Translations under genes and position numbers: made by a program | Shown here: one piece after another, positions 20,277 to 36,100 of the stretch | Position numbering within the stretch: position 1 is the stretch's first letter | Layout: every line of letters starts with the position of its first letter | Source: Desmodesmus armatus | Lineage: Eukaryota > Chlorophyta > Chlorophyceae > Sphaeropleales > Scenedesmaceae | Direction of reading: 5' to 3' | Length of the DNA stretch: 64,000 nt | Assembly: GCA_007449985.2 (NCBI GenBank) | Contig: VIIQ02000625.1 | Location: forward strand, 186,001-250,000 | The notes under the pieces: generated by a model | Databases searched by the model: none | What the model was told of the DNA's origin: nothing | What the model saw: only the letters and a program-made list of their open reading frames with translations

Positions 20277-22179
20277 AAGCAGTAGGCCAGCACACGCACA
20301 GCACACGCAGTGATTCTCTTGGCTTGGATGGTGGTGGCCTGCTTAGGGGAAAAGGCCTCAAAATATTGGGCAGCTGCTGACAGCAGCTGCCCCCAACAGC
20401 GGCACCTTGCAACAAGCATACATCGACAGTCCCAATCGGGGGGTTAGCCTGCAGTCAGGGCAATCAAACTGCCTGCCATGGGGGACTCCCTATTACAACA
20501 CGTGCCTGGATTCGGGAGGTGTCCATCCCCCGTCCTTCCTCTCACCTCGACAAAAATGAAGGTGGCATCCGGGCACCACACCATCTGCAGCAACTCGTCC
20601 TGAGGCAGCAGCAGGTGCGGCTCTAGCCACCAGCTGCCCATACCAACACCATCCCCGGCCGCACTGCTGCCCTGCTGCCGCTGCCCTAGAGCCTCTGCCA
20701 GGGCTGCTGCTCTATGGCTCCCGCACCCACTGCCGCTGCCGCCTGCGTGTCCTGCATGTGTTTGCAGGGCCGACACCTGCGGTGTGTCTCTCTGCTGGCG
20801 CTGTGCTGATGGCAGGGCCCGCAGCACTTCCTGCATCAACGGCAGCTGCACCACTAAATCCAGACTGCTGCCATGCTGGTCCACGCAAGCAGCACGGGGC
20901 GTGCAAAGCCCTGGGTCACACAGCTGCTGCTGCTGCTGTTCAGCAACAGCATACAGTGCAGCGGTGGGGGAGCCAGGGCTGCCCGGCGGGTACCACTGCC
21001 GCTGCTGGGGTGGGGGTGATGACACCGCCACCGGCGTCCCTAGCAGAGAGTGGCATAGCCCGCCCGAGTCCTGTGCTGCCGTCCTGCCCTTGATCCCCTG
21101 TCCCACACTGCACCTTGGTTGGCTGCAGCTGCTGCTGAGGCTGGCTGCTGCTTGCACTGCAGGGTGCGCCCACGGCTGCTGCTGCTGCTGTAGAGAGGGG
21201 TCAGGCCCTTTCCAGGGTCTGTGCTGCTGCTGTAAAGGGCTACCGCAGCGCCTGGGGCTGCCGTTAGTGCTGCTGCCTGCCACAGCTGCTGCTGCACTGT
21301 GCACGCCAGCGGTGCTGTAGCTGCTGTGCATGTGGGGCCTAGGGGATGCTGATCTGAGGCTGAGCCTGTTGGTGACATCGAGCAACAGCAAGTCTTGAGG
21401 CAACCCCTGCAGGTGTTGCTGCTGCGGGGACTGCGCGCTGCTGTGTGCAGCTAGCCCCGCTGCTGCTGTTGCAACGGCCAAGGGGTGCTGCCACCGTGCT
21501 GGGTGCTGGTTGCGGCTGAACACCTGAGTGTGCTGGAGGTAGGTGTAAGTGTTGCTGAACGTGTCACAGCTGAGCAGCAGCGGGTAGCATACAACAAAGC
21601 GCAGCCCTGTGTACTGCAGGGTTATGTATGCTGAGCCGCAGGTGCTGAAGAGCTGGATGGTTTGCGCATCGAGCAGCTTGACCAACCCGGCTTCAACTGC
21701 ATCCTCTGCTGTTGCAGGCCAGGTGGTGTCTGTCACTGGGTAGCCTGCAAACAGGCAATGAAGATAGGCTCAGGTTCTGCCAAAACATTTTGATTGGTTT
21801 GTAAGCAACGGGCCGCCATGCGATGAACTGACATGCTGTTGAGACTTGCTAGCGTTGTTGTGGTGTTACCTGTGGTGAACAGCAGGCCATGCTGGCCCTG
21901 CAGCTGCTTCTGCAGCCAAGGAGGAACGTATGGGACGTCCAGGTGCTGGTTGCGGAACGCAAGCAGCTCAGCTAGCACCTGCTTCCAGCGGGTAAGGCAG
22001 CAATCGGTCAGCTGCACTGTTTTGGCGCCAGCTGCTGACACTCTGGTGAAGCTGGCTGCGTTGCTGGAGAGCAGCAGTAAGGAGTTGTCTTTGTAAAGGG
22101 CCTTGATGGAGCCGTCAGCAGCTACGTAGATGCGCTCTAGGTCCGCTGCTTCACACCCTGCTGCTGCCATGCTGTTCAT
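18343..22179 (-). CDS. C5orf34-like protein
   Basis: Four exons (22179-21870, 21744-20546, 20235-19787, 18790-18343), all in phase, give 801 residues. The order of conserved segments matches vertebrate C5orf34 as I know it. The N-terminal segment is ERIYVAADGSIKALYKDNSL followed by LLAFRNQHLDVPYVPPWL. Next come DTTWPATAEDAVEAGLVKLL and LRFVVCYPLLL. After a Gln-rich linker comes DELLQMVWCPDATFIFVEV, then VEAWLHADDSCLFSFQGGAF and STLPADMV. The C-terminal segment is VPGVGCFTAYADGRVRVLFG with WAKLILPDGS. The repeated short beta-hairpin style (x-DG-x-hydrophobic) resembles polo-box-type folds, which is inference. The human protein is about 640 residues; the extra length here is mostly Gln/Ala/Ser-rich. 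Function is unknown. Exon 3 is followed in the intron by tandem copies of its second half. Alternative ATG: 22170. Confidence 0.75.
19096..19787 (-). repeat. Tandem copies of the C5orf34-like exon 3 tail (269-bp unit)
   Basis: A 269-bp unit containing the second half of exon 3 plus its donor is repeated. The junctions exon|GTGGG lie at 19787 (used in the model), 19518 and 19249, and a shorter diverged copy starts near 19096. Copies 2 and 3 are almost identical to each other and encode AYAASTLPADMVVVGLLPDG in one frame. Because 269 is not a multiple of three, joining whole units in series would shift the frame. The donor at 19787 joins the last exon at 18790 in phase, and so would the other donors if a copy replaced the original exon end. 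Confidence 0.9.
20236..20274 (-). repeat. CTG microsatellite abutting the exon 3 acceptor
   Basis: On the coding (minus) strand about twelve CTG units end in CTGCAG, which is the 3' splice site of exon 3 (exon starts at 20235). The repeat occupies the place of a polypyrimidine tract. Confidence 0.9.
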
Positions 22180-23072
22180 GCTGTTGGGTGCTGCTGTTGC
22201 AATGTGATGTCAACCCAAACATGTGCTTGTCATTGTTACTCATGATTTCATATGCTCCACTCCACCGGGGCACAAGGAGATGAGGATGGATGGCAGATGC
22301 ATGCTGTCTTTGCTTTGATCACAAACTCTGTGAAAGGCAATCACAAGGCTTAGGCCAGTCTGAGCTGGATGCAACGTACCAAGCTAACTATTCCGCGAGC
22401 TTGAATTAGCTGAGCTCACCTCACGACTGACGAGTTACATCAAATTGGTTCAAATGTCACGACAGCTCAGTTGCAGTCACCCTCAATCTCAGCATCAACT
22501 TATCAAGGTTCATTGTGCAGTTGTGACTGATTAGTGACCTTATCATCATAACAAGGAACAATCTCTGCTGACTGACTGAGAGGCTTCTGCTGCGCTGTAG
22601 TAAGATCGCAGGCTTCTGCTGCGCTGTGCATGAGCTGCCCTTCACAGCCTGTGTGTATCCCGTAATTAGTTCGCTTCGTCCGGCACATATAGACTTTCAG
22701 CAGCACCGGGTCGAACATACTGGGTATCGTGACTGTGACACAGGTGTCTTGCCTCTAACTTATCCTGGAGACTGGAAAAGCCCTTCTCAGCTGCAGGTCA
22801 TATTCCTCCAAGTGTTACTCACTCAATGACTTCCCCAGCCCAAAAATAGTTGACTTTCAACAGACAACCCCAACTACAGAGCATTGCATACTGGTGCAAC
22901 CATCTTGACAGTGCACAGTAGCACACAAAAGCATGTGCTTCTCCACTCCATCACCAAGCACAACAGAATTGCTCCATCATGGCATGTCACTAACAATGCC
23001 GCTACTTCTCGCCCCCTCTGTTGCGCCCGCCGCAGTGATGTGACACCACTCCTCACACGCCACACCCCCACA
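22180..23072. other. Intergenic DNA between the C5orf34-like gene and COX15
   Basis: This should hold the C5orf34-like promoter and the COX15 3' UTR. A minus-strand TGTAA lies near 22434. AGGCTTCTGCTGCGCTGT occurs twice (about 22581 and 22611). No gene is seen. Confidence 0.5.
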
Positions 23073-26948
<3,876 letters not shown>

Positions 26949-28600
26949 GATCCGAAAGCGAGTGTGTGTGCAGGTCCCAGCTACTGCCGTGAAGACATTT
27001 CGACCCTCCCACAGCAGGAAGGGCAGCGCAGCGATGTTACAAACGGTAGTGTATGTTCGCCGACTTCTTCGCAGCGATGGTATTGGGATGCGCTGGGATT
27101 ATGTTGACCTTACAGCATCCATGTTTGACCGGCCCGGAGAGAGAATGCAATGCACCCGAACAGTCTCAAAAAGCTTCACGCTCACCGGCTCACCTTGAGA
27201 TATCGCCAGGAGGCACAGATCAGCTGTAGCCATTACTTGGCACCAGCCTGGCATGTGGCCACGGGAGGCTGCAGGAAAGTGCATCCCTACGATGCTGCGC
27301 ACACAGCCTGAACCTGACACTGACTTGGAAGGATGTGGCTGCTTTCACTGACCTTTGAGGTGCACTGCATGGTGGCGCGGCAGCTGGGCTCGCTGCTGAA
27401 GATGTGCAGGTGCTGCAGCTGGCTGCTCTGCCCGTACCTCGCTGATAGATCTGCACCCACTTGGAGTCAATGGCTGCCTCAGGCAGCATGGGGCTCAGCT
27501 GCTCTGTCACGCGGCGCGCCCAACCACAGGCTGCAGTTGCAGCGCTGCAGCTGAGGCCCTTGGCGTGTCTGGTGCTGTGAGGCTGGCTGTTGCCTGTGCA
27601 GCACCAGGCTGATCAAGCACCGTCCCATACAGCTCATGCCACCTGCTGGGGTGTACCTGCTGTGTAACATACAGCTGCAGCGGCACGACGGAAGACGAGA
27701 GAAACCCTGTCAGTAGTAGTGGCCTGCGCACACGGCTTTGTGTAGTCTGCCAAAGCTGTTGGGCTGTCGGCCCCTTGTAATCACTGCTGCCCGCTCTGTC
27801 TTGCTAGCCCAACTGCCTGCAGGACGCCGGTGATGTCAGTGCTAGAAGCCAGAACCATGGAAACAATGATGCAGAGTCAGCGCCTACCTGTCATGGCGCC
27901 AGTGTTGTGTGGCAGTCCTATGGGGGTCTGAGACCGGGGACCGGGAGCCAGTGGGGGCTCCCTCCTGCCTGCTGCTGCTGTGACCTGAGGGGCTGCTGCT
28001 GTACTGGTGTGGCACACCCTTCAGTCCAGGCTGCAGCCACAGGAATGGATGCTGCAGATAGCCCCCAGGCCCCGTGGGTGACCAGCTGCATGTATGCCTC
28101 ACCCCCAGCCCATCCCCCTGTCCCCCAATGCCATGTGCAGCTTCAGCACAGAGAAGGCCAACCTGGCAGCCAGCACCCCTGAAAGCAAGTGGCGGTTTCA
28201 CCTCTGGAACACACACACAACAGGCCACAGGCTGGTGGAAGCTGAGCAGGCACCCCAAGGCTCCCCCCGCCCCATCAATAAGGAAGGTGTAGGCAGAGGA
28301 GCTAGGTGCTTCAAGCACCAAGTTGGTGCTGGTGCGGCGTGCGGCTAAAGCTAAGGCTAGGCGCGCACGTGGCATCAACCGGGTGGGGGAGGGAAGTCTC
28401 GATCGCCGGCTGCACGCACCACAAAACACCGCGGTGACCACCTTGGCCAACGCACAGCAGTAGTGCAATGGGAAAGCTGAGAAACGTTTCAATACCGAAC
28501 ATCAACGTAAACTGCTACTGTCTTGGGGTGACAGGGAATTTGTGTCGGTCGTAAAAAAATTTGTCCCTAAGTGCGCCACACCCAGCCCCCCGGCACCCCC
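26949..28600 (-). other. Weak coding-like signals upstream of COX15
   Basis: Several minus-strand segments look exon-like but I could not chain them. One is an open frame with an Arg/Ala-rich start at 28375 (MPRARLALALAARRTSTNLV). Others are a segment at about 27900 reading GLPHNTGAMTG before a GTAGG donor, one at about 27700 reading FLSSSVVPLQLYVTQQVHPS, and one near 27440 reading LPEAAIDSKWVQIYQR. The frames disagree at the likely joins. This may be an intron-rich gene, a decayed gene or chance; I recognise no family. Confidence 0.25.
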
Positions 28601-30950
28601 AACCCCTGCCGCCGCCCATTGCTGCCACCAACCCCTGTGGGTAAGCTGTTGGTGCCAATCAGTAGCAGGTGCAGTGGTCTTATTCATGAATGTAGAACTG
28701 CTTGTCTTTGCTGCTGTTGCAGCTGGCAGCTTTTCACCTCATCTTGGCTGACCCCCCACAGTGCACCCCTAAAACCTGCATTTTGCTTGTAGTATCTCAC
28801 AAAGCAGCAGCAGCACAGCTACAAAGAGTGATTGGAAGCAGCACAGTGGGGGGCATCAGAAGCACACATGTGACAGCCTCAAGGGTTAACCCTGACAACG
28901 TTGTTGGTGGCTTTACCACTGGCAGAAGAAAACAGTCACCCCGTGCGCCCATGTCACGCACCAAGTTGGTCAAAAAGTGGCCAAAGTCGAACATGCTTGC
29001 ATCAATCCAGCCACTCACAGGGGGAAAGCCAGCACACCCATCACACCATGAGGGACAACAGCAGCCATATACCAACAGCAGGGTGCTGCGCAGGGGCATG
29101 CCCCACCTCAGATGCAAGCACACCTTGCAGGGACCAATGAGGAAAGTCCACCGGTGGCGCACACCTAGGGACAGAAGTTTGTGCTCAATGTGACTGACAC
29201 AGTAGCACTCACAAGCTAGAACATCAGCTTTGTCATTAGTACCCACCACCACACAGCTTTTCTTTGCTTTTCTTTGTGCATCACTTGCCACAACAACAAC
29301 AACACTTTGCAGTGGAAAGTGTAACCACTTTGCAGTGGAAAGTGTAACCACTTTGTAGTGGAAAGTGTAACGGCTGTGACCCATGTTTAACCACTGTGGG
29401 CCACTGCTGGTTGCACCAACTTTGTCACTGTCCCACATTACTCAAAATCCACCAGTGCATTTCCCACTATCTCACTAGACAGGTAGCCCAATCCTTCCTA
29501 ATTCAGTACTGCGCAATCCTGGGATTCCTGTACAAAGTACTCATGGGCAGAGGTGGAATGGCTGTGATGACTGGGAAGACATGCTGGAATGGCTGTGATG
29601 ACTCATGAGTGATCACTATGACATGACTGTTCAGGTGGGACTTGCGGGGTGTGACGTTTCATCTTTCACCTTACATCCAGCAGGTGCTTCTTTCGCAATA
29701 ATGTAAGGTGATCTCACAAGCGAGGCACGAGCGGTTGAAATCTTCAGCCCTCCCACTGCCCAGTGCTTCATATGCTGTCGTGCAAGCCGTTGAACACCGA
29801 GAGGCGCACAGCTGGTGTATGACCATATTATCACTTATGTGAACTTGTAGGCCATAAGTTCTCAACCGCAACGGCCCACGCGGCTGTCTGAGCAGCACAT
29901 CCTTCATCAGATCTTTGTCAGATCTGCTCTGGAGTCAAAGTCAAGCAAACACCCCACATCAGTGCACCAGGTGGTGGTATGCTCAGCACAATATCACACG
30001 TCTCCACTTGCAGACGCCTAGCAAAGTCACAACAGAAGAGACGTCCTGCAAATGCTCAGCATCGCAGTGCCACTAGGAGGCATGCAGTCACACAAGGCCA
30101 GCCACGAACAATCCGGTAGGGGCCAAAACAGCATACACATGTGCACTCTGCATGGGGGCACCTGATGCTTGGTGATGCCGTCTTACAGCACTCCTGTGTT
30201 GCGGTAACAAGGTGATGCCATAAGTGTGCTGCACAAAGCGCTCTGATGTGCTGACAATGCAAGAAGGCATGAACGCCTCGCAGAGCAAGTAGGCGTGAGG
30301 GCCAGGTACGGAGGTAGCGGCAGCACATCTTTGCACCTATGATGCGCACATACATACAATGCACACGGCCGGTATGGGTAACCTCGCGCGCCACCCTGAG
30401 GCCACCTTGCAGGCTCCCCCCGATAGGCTCCGCGCGGCGCTCCTTGGACGAAAGGCTGAGCAGATTAGGAGTGGTGCCACACCACAAAGCAATACCTCCA
30501 TGCAAACATCATTCTTGCACTTGCGTCAGCACCACTGCCAACAGATGGCTGAGACAAACTTTCTGCTCCTCTGTCGAAACAACGGGTGGCATCACGGCAA
30601 GCAAATCTAGACTCAGAGAGGTGCTGGATGTGACTCACTACCCACTAAGCCCCTTGCTGAACAAACACTGCAAACTCATAGCTTGACAGGTGTGTGCGCA
30701 CAAGCAGGAACCACTCAAACCATTTGCTCAAACTGCAGTGGCAGCCTGCAACCAAGTGGCAGGCTGTTGCTGCCAGTCTGAACCTGCAAGTGCAGAGAGT
30801 TCCTGCAACCATGCATTACAAACCCCCCCTCAGCCAGGTGACGCACATGCTGGCAGGCAGCTTTGTTGAGCCCCGACTGCAGCGAGCGGTTAGCAACCGC
30901 CACTGTAGTGCCTCTCTGGAACCACTGATGCTGTCAGGAGGTCATGTCGC
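28601..30950. other. Intergenic DNA, no gene recognised
   Basis: No protein family is recognisable on either strand. A 23-base tandem repeat is present at 29302-29372, and TGGAATGGCTGTGATGACT is repeated near 29550-29600. Confidence 0.5.
29302..29372. repeat. 23-base tandem repeat, three copies
   Basis: Three adjacent copies of a 23-base unit containing CACTTTGCAGTGGAAAGTG; the third has one substitution (TAGTGG). Each unit contains a short inverted repeat, CACTTT ... AAAGTG. Confidence 0.9.
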
Positions 30951-30959
30951 ACCACAACC

Positions 30960-32130
30960 ATCAACCCACATGGACTGTGCCTGCAACCTCTGAAGGTTTT
31001 TCAGAGTGTGACACACTGTGCAGGCCACCAAGACATACATGAACAACCACCAAAGGCCGAGTGGAACACTGGGTGGTGATGGCCGTTCCCCAAGCCCCCT
31101 GCTTCGCAGCAGCAGGCTGCAACAGTCTCCAGCTCTGAGAGCGTCCCCTCCCCCCCCCCCCCCCCCCCCCCTGCACACCCCAATAGACACCGCCCCTGAA
31201 AAGCCCCAACTTGGTGATTCAAACACCAATGCTCTCAGGGCCACAACCCTGATTTTCAAACCGCCGACAGACAGCCACTGTTTGAAAGCCCCAAACACCG
31301 ATGCTCTCAGGGCCCTCCCAGTGATCAGCAACACACATGCACCTTGCCTGCAGCCTCTGGGGCAGGTGTAGCCACCACAGACCGTGCAAATACCTGGACA
31401 TTCATGAACATGAGGGTGTCGGTGGCCATTCTCTCAGCCACCCCCTTTGCAGCAGCAGGCTGCGACAGTTTCTGAAAGTTGCCCCCCAACACACACGCTG
31501 ACAGACAGCCGCCACTGGAAAGCCTCTGGCGCAGGTGTAGCCACCACAGACCGTGCAATTAGTTGGGACATACTCAAAAATGAGGGTGTCGGTGGCCATT
31601 CTCTCGGCCAACCCCTTTGCCGCAGCAGGCTTCGACAGTTTTGGAACTTGCCCCCCAACACACACGCTGACAGACAGCCGCCACTGGAAAGCCTCTGGCG
31701 CAGGTGTAGCCACCACAGACCGTGCAATTAGTTGGGACATACTCGAAAATGAGGGTGTCGGTGGCCATTCTATAAGCCACCGCCTTTGCAGCAGCAGGCT
31801 GCGACAATTTGCAAAAGTCCCCCCCCCCCGACTACCACTGACAGACAGCCACTATTGAAAAGCCCCAAACACCGATGCTCTCAGGCCCCTTTCACTGCTG
31901 AGCCACACTCATGCGTCTTGCCTGCAGCTTCTTCCGCAAGTAAAGCCCACCGTACCGTGCAAACACCTGGACATGCATCAACACGAGGGTGCTGCTTGCC
32001 ATCATCACCCCTGTGTGACCCCAGGTCTCTTTCAAGGGCCTCTTTCAAAGCAAGCTGCAACAGCAGCAGACACTCCCTTTCCACATATACACGGTCAGCT
32101 GTGACCGCTATTGACATAATCCAACACAAA
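30960..32130 (-). repeat. Degenerate tandem array with a 169-bp core period
   Basis: Related units recur through this stretch. The clearest have equivalent points at 31382, 31551 and 31720 (period 169); diverged units lie at about 31014 and 31955. Each contains, on the minus strand, an ATG-started frame beginning MATDTL or similar. The unit at about 31990 reads MMASSTLVLMHVQVFARYGG and the one at about 31420 reads MATDTLMFMNVQVFARSVV. A run of 22 C is at 31150-31171. The units may derive from an exon of a membrane protein, or from a non-coding satellite. Confidence 0.7.
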
Positions 32131-33135
32131 CACCATTCACAGATGCTCTCAGGACAACGTACCAACGGCACCCACGTGCTGCAGGCACAGCTGGCACACA
32201 AATGTAGCAGCCAAAAAACACACACTAGCCATCAACCAATGAGTGCTTGCGGTTCTTGACAGCTTCTTGCATGGCACCCAGATCCCAGAGGGTGCTTGAG
32301 ATGGAGTGAACAGACAGCTGTGCGACATGCAAGGAACCACCACTGACATTGCCTTGCACTGGTACCCTCCCAAAAAACAGTTGTCCCGATTTTCCCTTGC
32401 CTGCTTGACTGGTGCTTGTAAGCAAGACTATAGCAACAGTAGCAAAAGATGAAGCACGCCCAGGCACCACCATGTATCCCAGTGGCCAGCAGGGTCACAG
32501 CAGCTGAGGGTGTGATGGAACAGCCAAGAATGCCAAAAAAGAGTGGTGTTGCCAAAAGGGAGCAGTGAAGAAAAAAGAGAGCAGTGTCGTACATGTGCGC
32601 CACCACACTAACCCAACAGATGCCCCAAGACTGTGTGTGATTGTGTGACCACACTGTGGCGCATGAGACACCAGCATGCATTGCATGCGACGACTCGGAG
32701 TCGCCAGCATTGTCAAGAGAGAGAACACAAAGAGAGAAGCACCGTGCATGGGGCCCATGGAGAGTAACAGCACAACACAGAGAGACCACACAAAAGGTTT
32801 GCTCTACATATAGCTGGCGGCCAGTTCTTTGGGCAACATGTGCTGAACAAACCGGTAAACACATCTCCAACACCATGCCCGCTGTGAGTACCACAGGAGG
32901 CCAGCTGAACTAGGCGCTCACAGAACTTTGCTGGTCACTGGATTGTTCAACCCTGTGACATCCATGTCAGATCATACTTGGAGCTTCTGCTCTTCAACCT
33001 TTTAGAATGATCACCCACAGTCACATCTTGAGCTTCATATCAGCTGTGCAATCCCTTGGCGGTCGTGTTTGGGGGCCAACAACAAACCAACCCCAGCCTT
33101 GCCCTTCCACAGCTGCGACAAGATGCTGACACCGC
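32131..33135. other. Spacer downstream of ferric reductase 1; weak minus-strand frames
   Basis: A minus-strand open frame at 32894-32232 has hydrophobic stretches, and a shorter one ends VAQLSVHSISSTLWDLGAMQ plus a basic tail. Neither matches a family I know. They could be exons related to the neighbouring array. Confidence 0.3.
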
Positions 33136-36100
33136 TCACAGCATCTGTGCCTTGCGCACAAACTGCAGCATCACCTGGCTCTTCTGCTTTGCGGCAACAG
33201 CCGCCACCGCCAGCTGTGTGTCGTGGTCAAGCGGGGTGGGCCCGCAGCCGTACACCACACAGTACATGCGGCCAGAGCCCTTGCTGCTGCAGGAGGTGTC
33301 CTTAGCGGCAGAGGCACGAGGCAGCTGCTGCAGGGTGCTGAGCCACCCCTGAACCACACTGCCAACCGACGGGCGGTTAGCAACCACCGGCAGCACCTCA
33401 GGAGGGCCAGACAGGGACGGAACCTGCAGCAGGAATGATGCAGGTGCATCTGCAGTGCCCTTCGCGCCAACTTCACCCCCCTTGGCCACCGACATCAGCT
33501 GAGAGGTGCAGCCAGACATCGCAGCAATGGCAGCCGCTGGGCTCCTGTCGGTTGCGAGGCCTGTGTGGATACCCCGCGTGCGGCGCTGAATGGCCAGGCC
33601 TATCCACAGGGTGATCAGGCCTAGGCCAACAGCACAGGCGGCGGGAATGAGCACCAAGGTAGGACCCAGCTGGCCGGTTGGCCAAGGGGACCGGCCAGCA
33701 GCAACAGGCATGGCAGCACCAACATAGGTGGCAATGAAGAGGCCCAGCAGGAATCCTGCAGGTTTGCGGACAGCGGCCGTGTCAGCACACACCACCACCG
33801 CATGAACAGGCACTGTTGCTGTGGTTGAATGCAGCGTCAGCGGTTTGCTTTGTTTTCGACATACAGAGCCCTGCGAGTGCAAAGCGATCTCTGCAGTAGC
33901 TGCACCAACCAAACGCCAACAGTAGCATTAAGGTCTGGTTCAAACGTTGCACTGCATTCCCATGGGAATGGCCAGCTCCACCAGCGCTGCCTGTTGTCAC
34001 AGTGTGCCCTCCACAACTACACCCACCTACGAAGACCGCCAGGTGCAGCACCATCTTGAAGCTCATCTGAGCAGCAAAGCTGGCAAAGGCCACCACAGGG
34101 CACATGCTGTTAGGGCCGGCAGGAGCCTGGGTGAGTGGCTCTGCACCTCCACACTCGGGGCCAGACTCCATGCTGGAGCTACTGCCAGCAGATTTCACAG
34201 CCACGGCATGTGCAGGGTTCTTGGTCTGGTCCTTAACGGGCTTGGTGTCGGGGGTGTGGTCAGCTGGTGCCAGTGTCAGGTCTGCCCCATCTGCAAATAA
34301 AGGAGCAACAAACATGAGAGTGAGTACTGATAAGGCTTCCATTCCATACACACACCGCATGTATCAGCTTTGAGCAGAGCAATAGCTGCTCCTCAGATCA
34401 AACACAAAGAGACATGCCTTGCTTGATGCGTACAAATACAGATGGGCAGCTGTCCCGTAGAGCTGGAAGACGACCTCCTTCAGGCTTCTATCAACTAGCA
34501 ACAACTTGCTTGTACACCAACAAAGCAGCGGGGATAAGCGATGTCAGGCACACTGACCCGCGCCAGTGACAAAGAAACACACACCTAAGTGGTGTGTGTC
34601 TCTGTGCTTCTACCTCCCCCCCCCCCTCCCCGCACCTGTGATGTGCAGCTGCAGTGTCAGGTTAACCCCCAGTGCCTTTGCTGCTGCCAGCACTGGTGCG
34701 GCCATGAACTCAAACTCGTACCCCTTGCGGCAGGCCCACAGCAGCAGGGCGGGCAGGCCCTGGGTGGACACACCAGAGGCGGCAAGCTCCTCAAACACAG
34801 GCAGAGCAGACGCAATGCCGTTGCCACCTGCAGGGGAGGGGGGGGGGGTGGCACAGCCGGGGTTGAGTGATGCAGTGTCATGCCACGGCCTGCAAAGACA
34901 CATCCTGAATAGTGCCTGCAGACCCGTCAATCCTGAACACTGCTGCACCTTGCAGAGCCTTGCAGCCTCACGTTGTCACCAGTGGCTGCAATGATGACGC
35001 TGCTGCAGCGACAGAGACTGTCACAACCTCGGAGATTACTACAGCAATAGCGATACTGCCTCAACCATAGTGATGCTGCTACAGCCATAGCGACAAAGGC
35101 ACCCACCCCAACACCACCTGCTGCAGCCATAGATACACCAAATCCATGCAGCTGCTACAGCCATCCGTCTCACCTGCCACCAGGATGACTCCATCTGGCT
35201 GGCCGATAGCCACAGGAGGGTCAGCATACGGCCCCTGGATACGCACAGTCAGACCCTGCTGCCCTCCCTGAGTAAGCTTGGTCAGCAGGGCCTTGCTCCA
35301 CCTGCAGCCAACAGGCAGGCATGGACCGCTCGCTTAGTACATGTCTGCTAATAATCTGTGGTGTAAAGTGTTTTTGTGCTCCCCTTGCACATGTTTGTGA
35401 GGTGCGCATGTCACACTGAAGCAGACTGAAATCACACCCATGCATGAAGAGTGCTTCATGCATGTCACACACAGCTGTGCCAACAGTCTGCCGCTATGAG
35501 CGCAGGTGGCGTTGCCTTCGTAACGTACCTGCTGTAAGCCTTGATGTGCACCGACAGTGCCACCCTCCTGACACCCTTGACAGCAGCCTTGTCGGCTGTG
35601 AGGCCGTTGCACACCCTGCCATCAGCCGACACAGTCACCTCACTGGCCGTGTAGTCAAAGGCATGCCACTCTGCCACCGACACTTCAGGCACGTTCAGCC
35701 ACACAATGCCAGCAGGTGCGGCACCAAACTCTGGGGCAGCCAGCAGCAGCGAACACAGCGTCTTGCTTGAGCAGACATCAACCTTCAGTACTTCTGCATT
35801 CACGCCGGAGATCCCCGGTTGGGCTGCTGCACCGCTGGTCAAACTACCGTCTGCCCCCTTGGTCAATCTGCCGCTGCGGCCGGCGGACATCTGGTGAAGG
35901 CGGAAGACTCCGTCCACAGCGTACAGCAGCATCCCTGGGATGAAGTACCAGAAGAGTGACCACTTGTGTGCAACACCCATCAGCATGAAGCCCCAGAAGC
36001 CGATGTGGTGCAGAGGCTTGTAGATGTTGTAGAACTTGCGCCGCACGACCTCCTGGGAGGTGATCCACAGCAGGAGACTGAAGATGAGAGCCAAGCCGCC

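Noticed and set aside
27884..28492. A single-exon minus-strand gene of about 200 residues
   Set aside because: The frame is open but ends at a likely splice donor, passes through candidate splice sites, and shows no recognisable domain. I kept it only as a weak signal.
31141..31172. A binding site or origin at the 22-base C run
   Set aside because: It is a plain homopolymer within a degenerate repeat array. Similar G or C runs at 43213, 56010 and 58617 show that they are common here.
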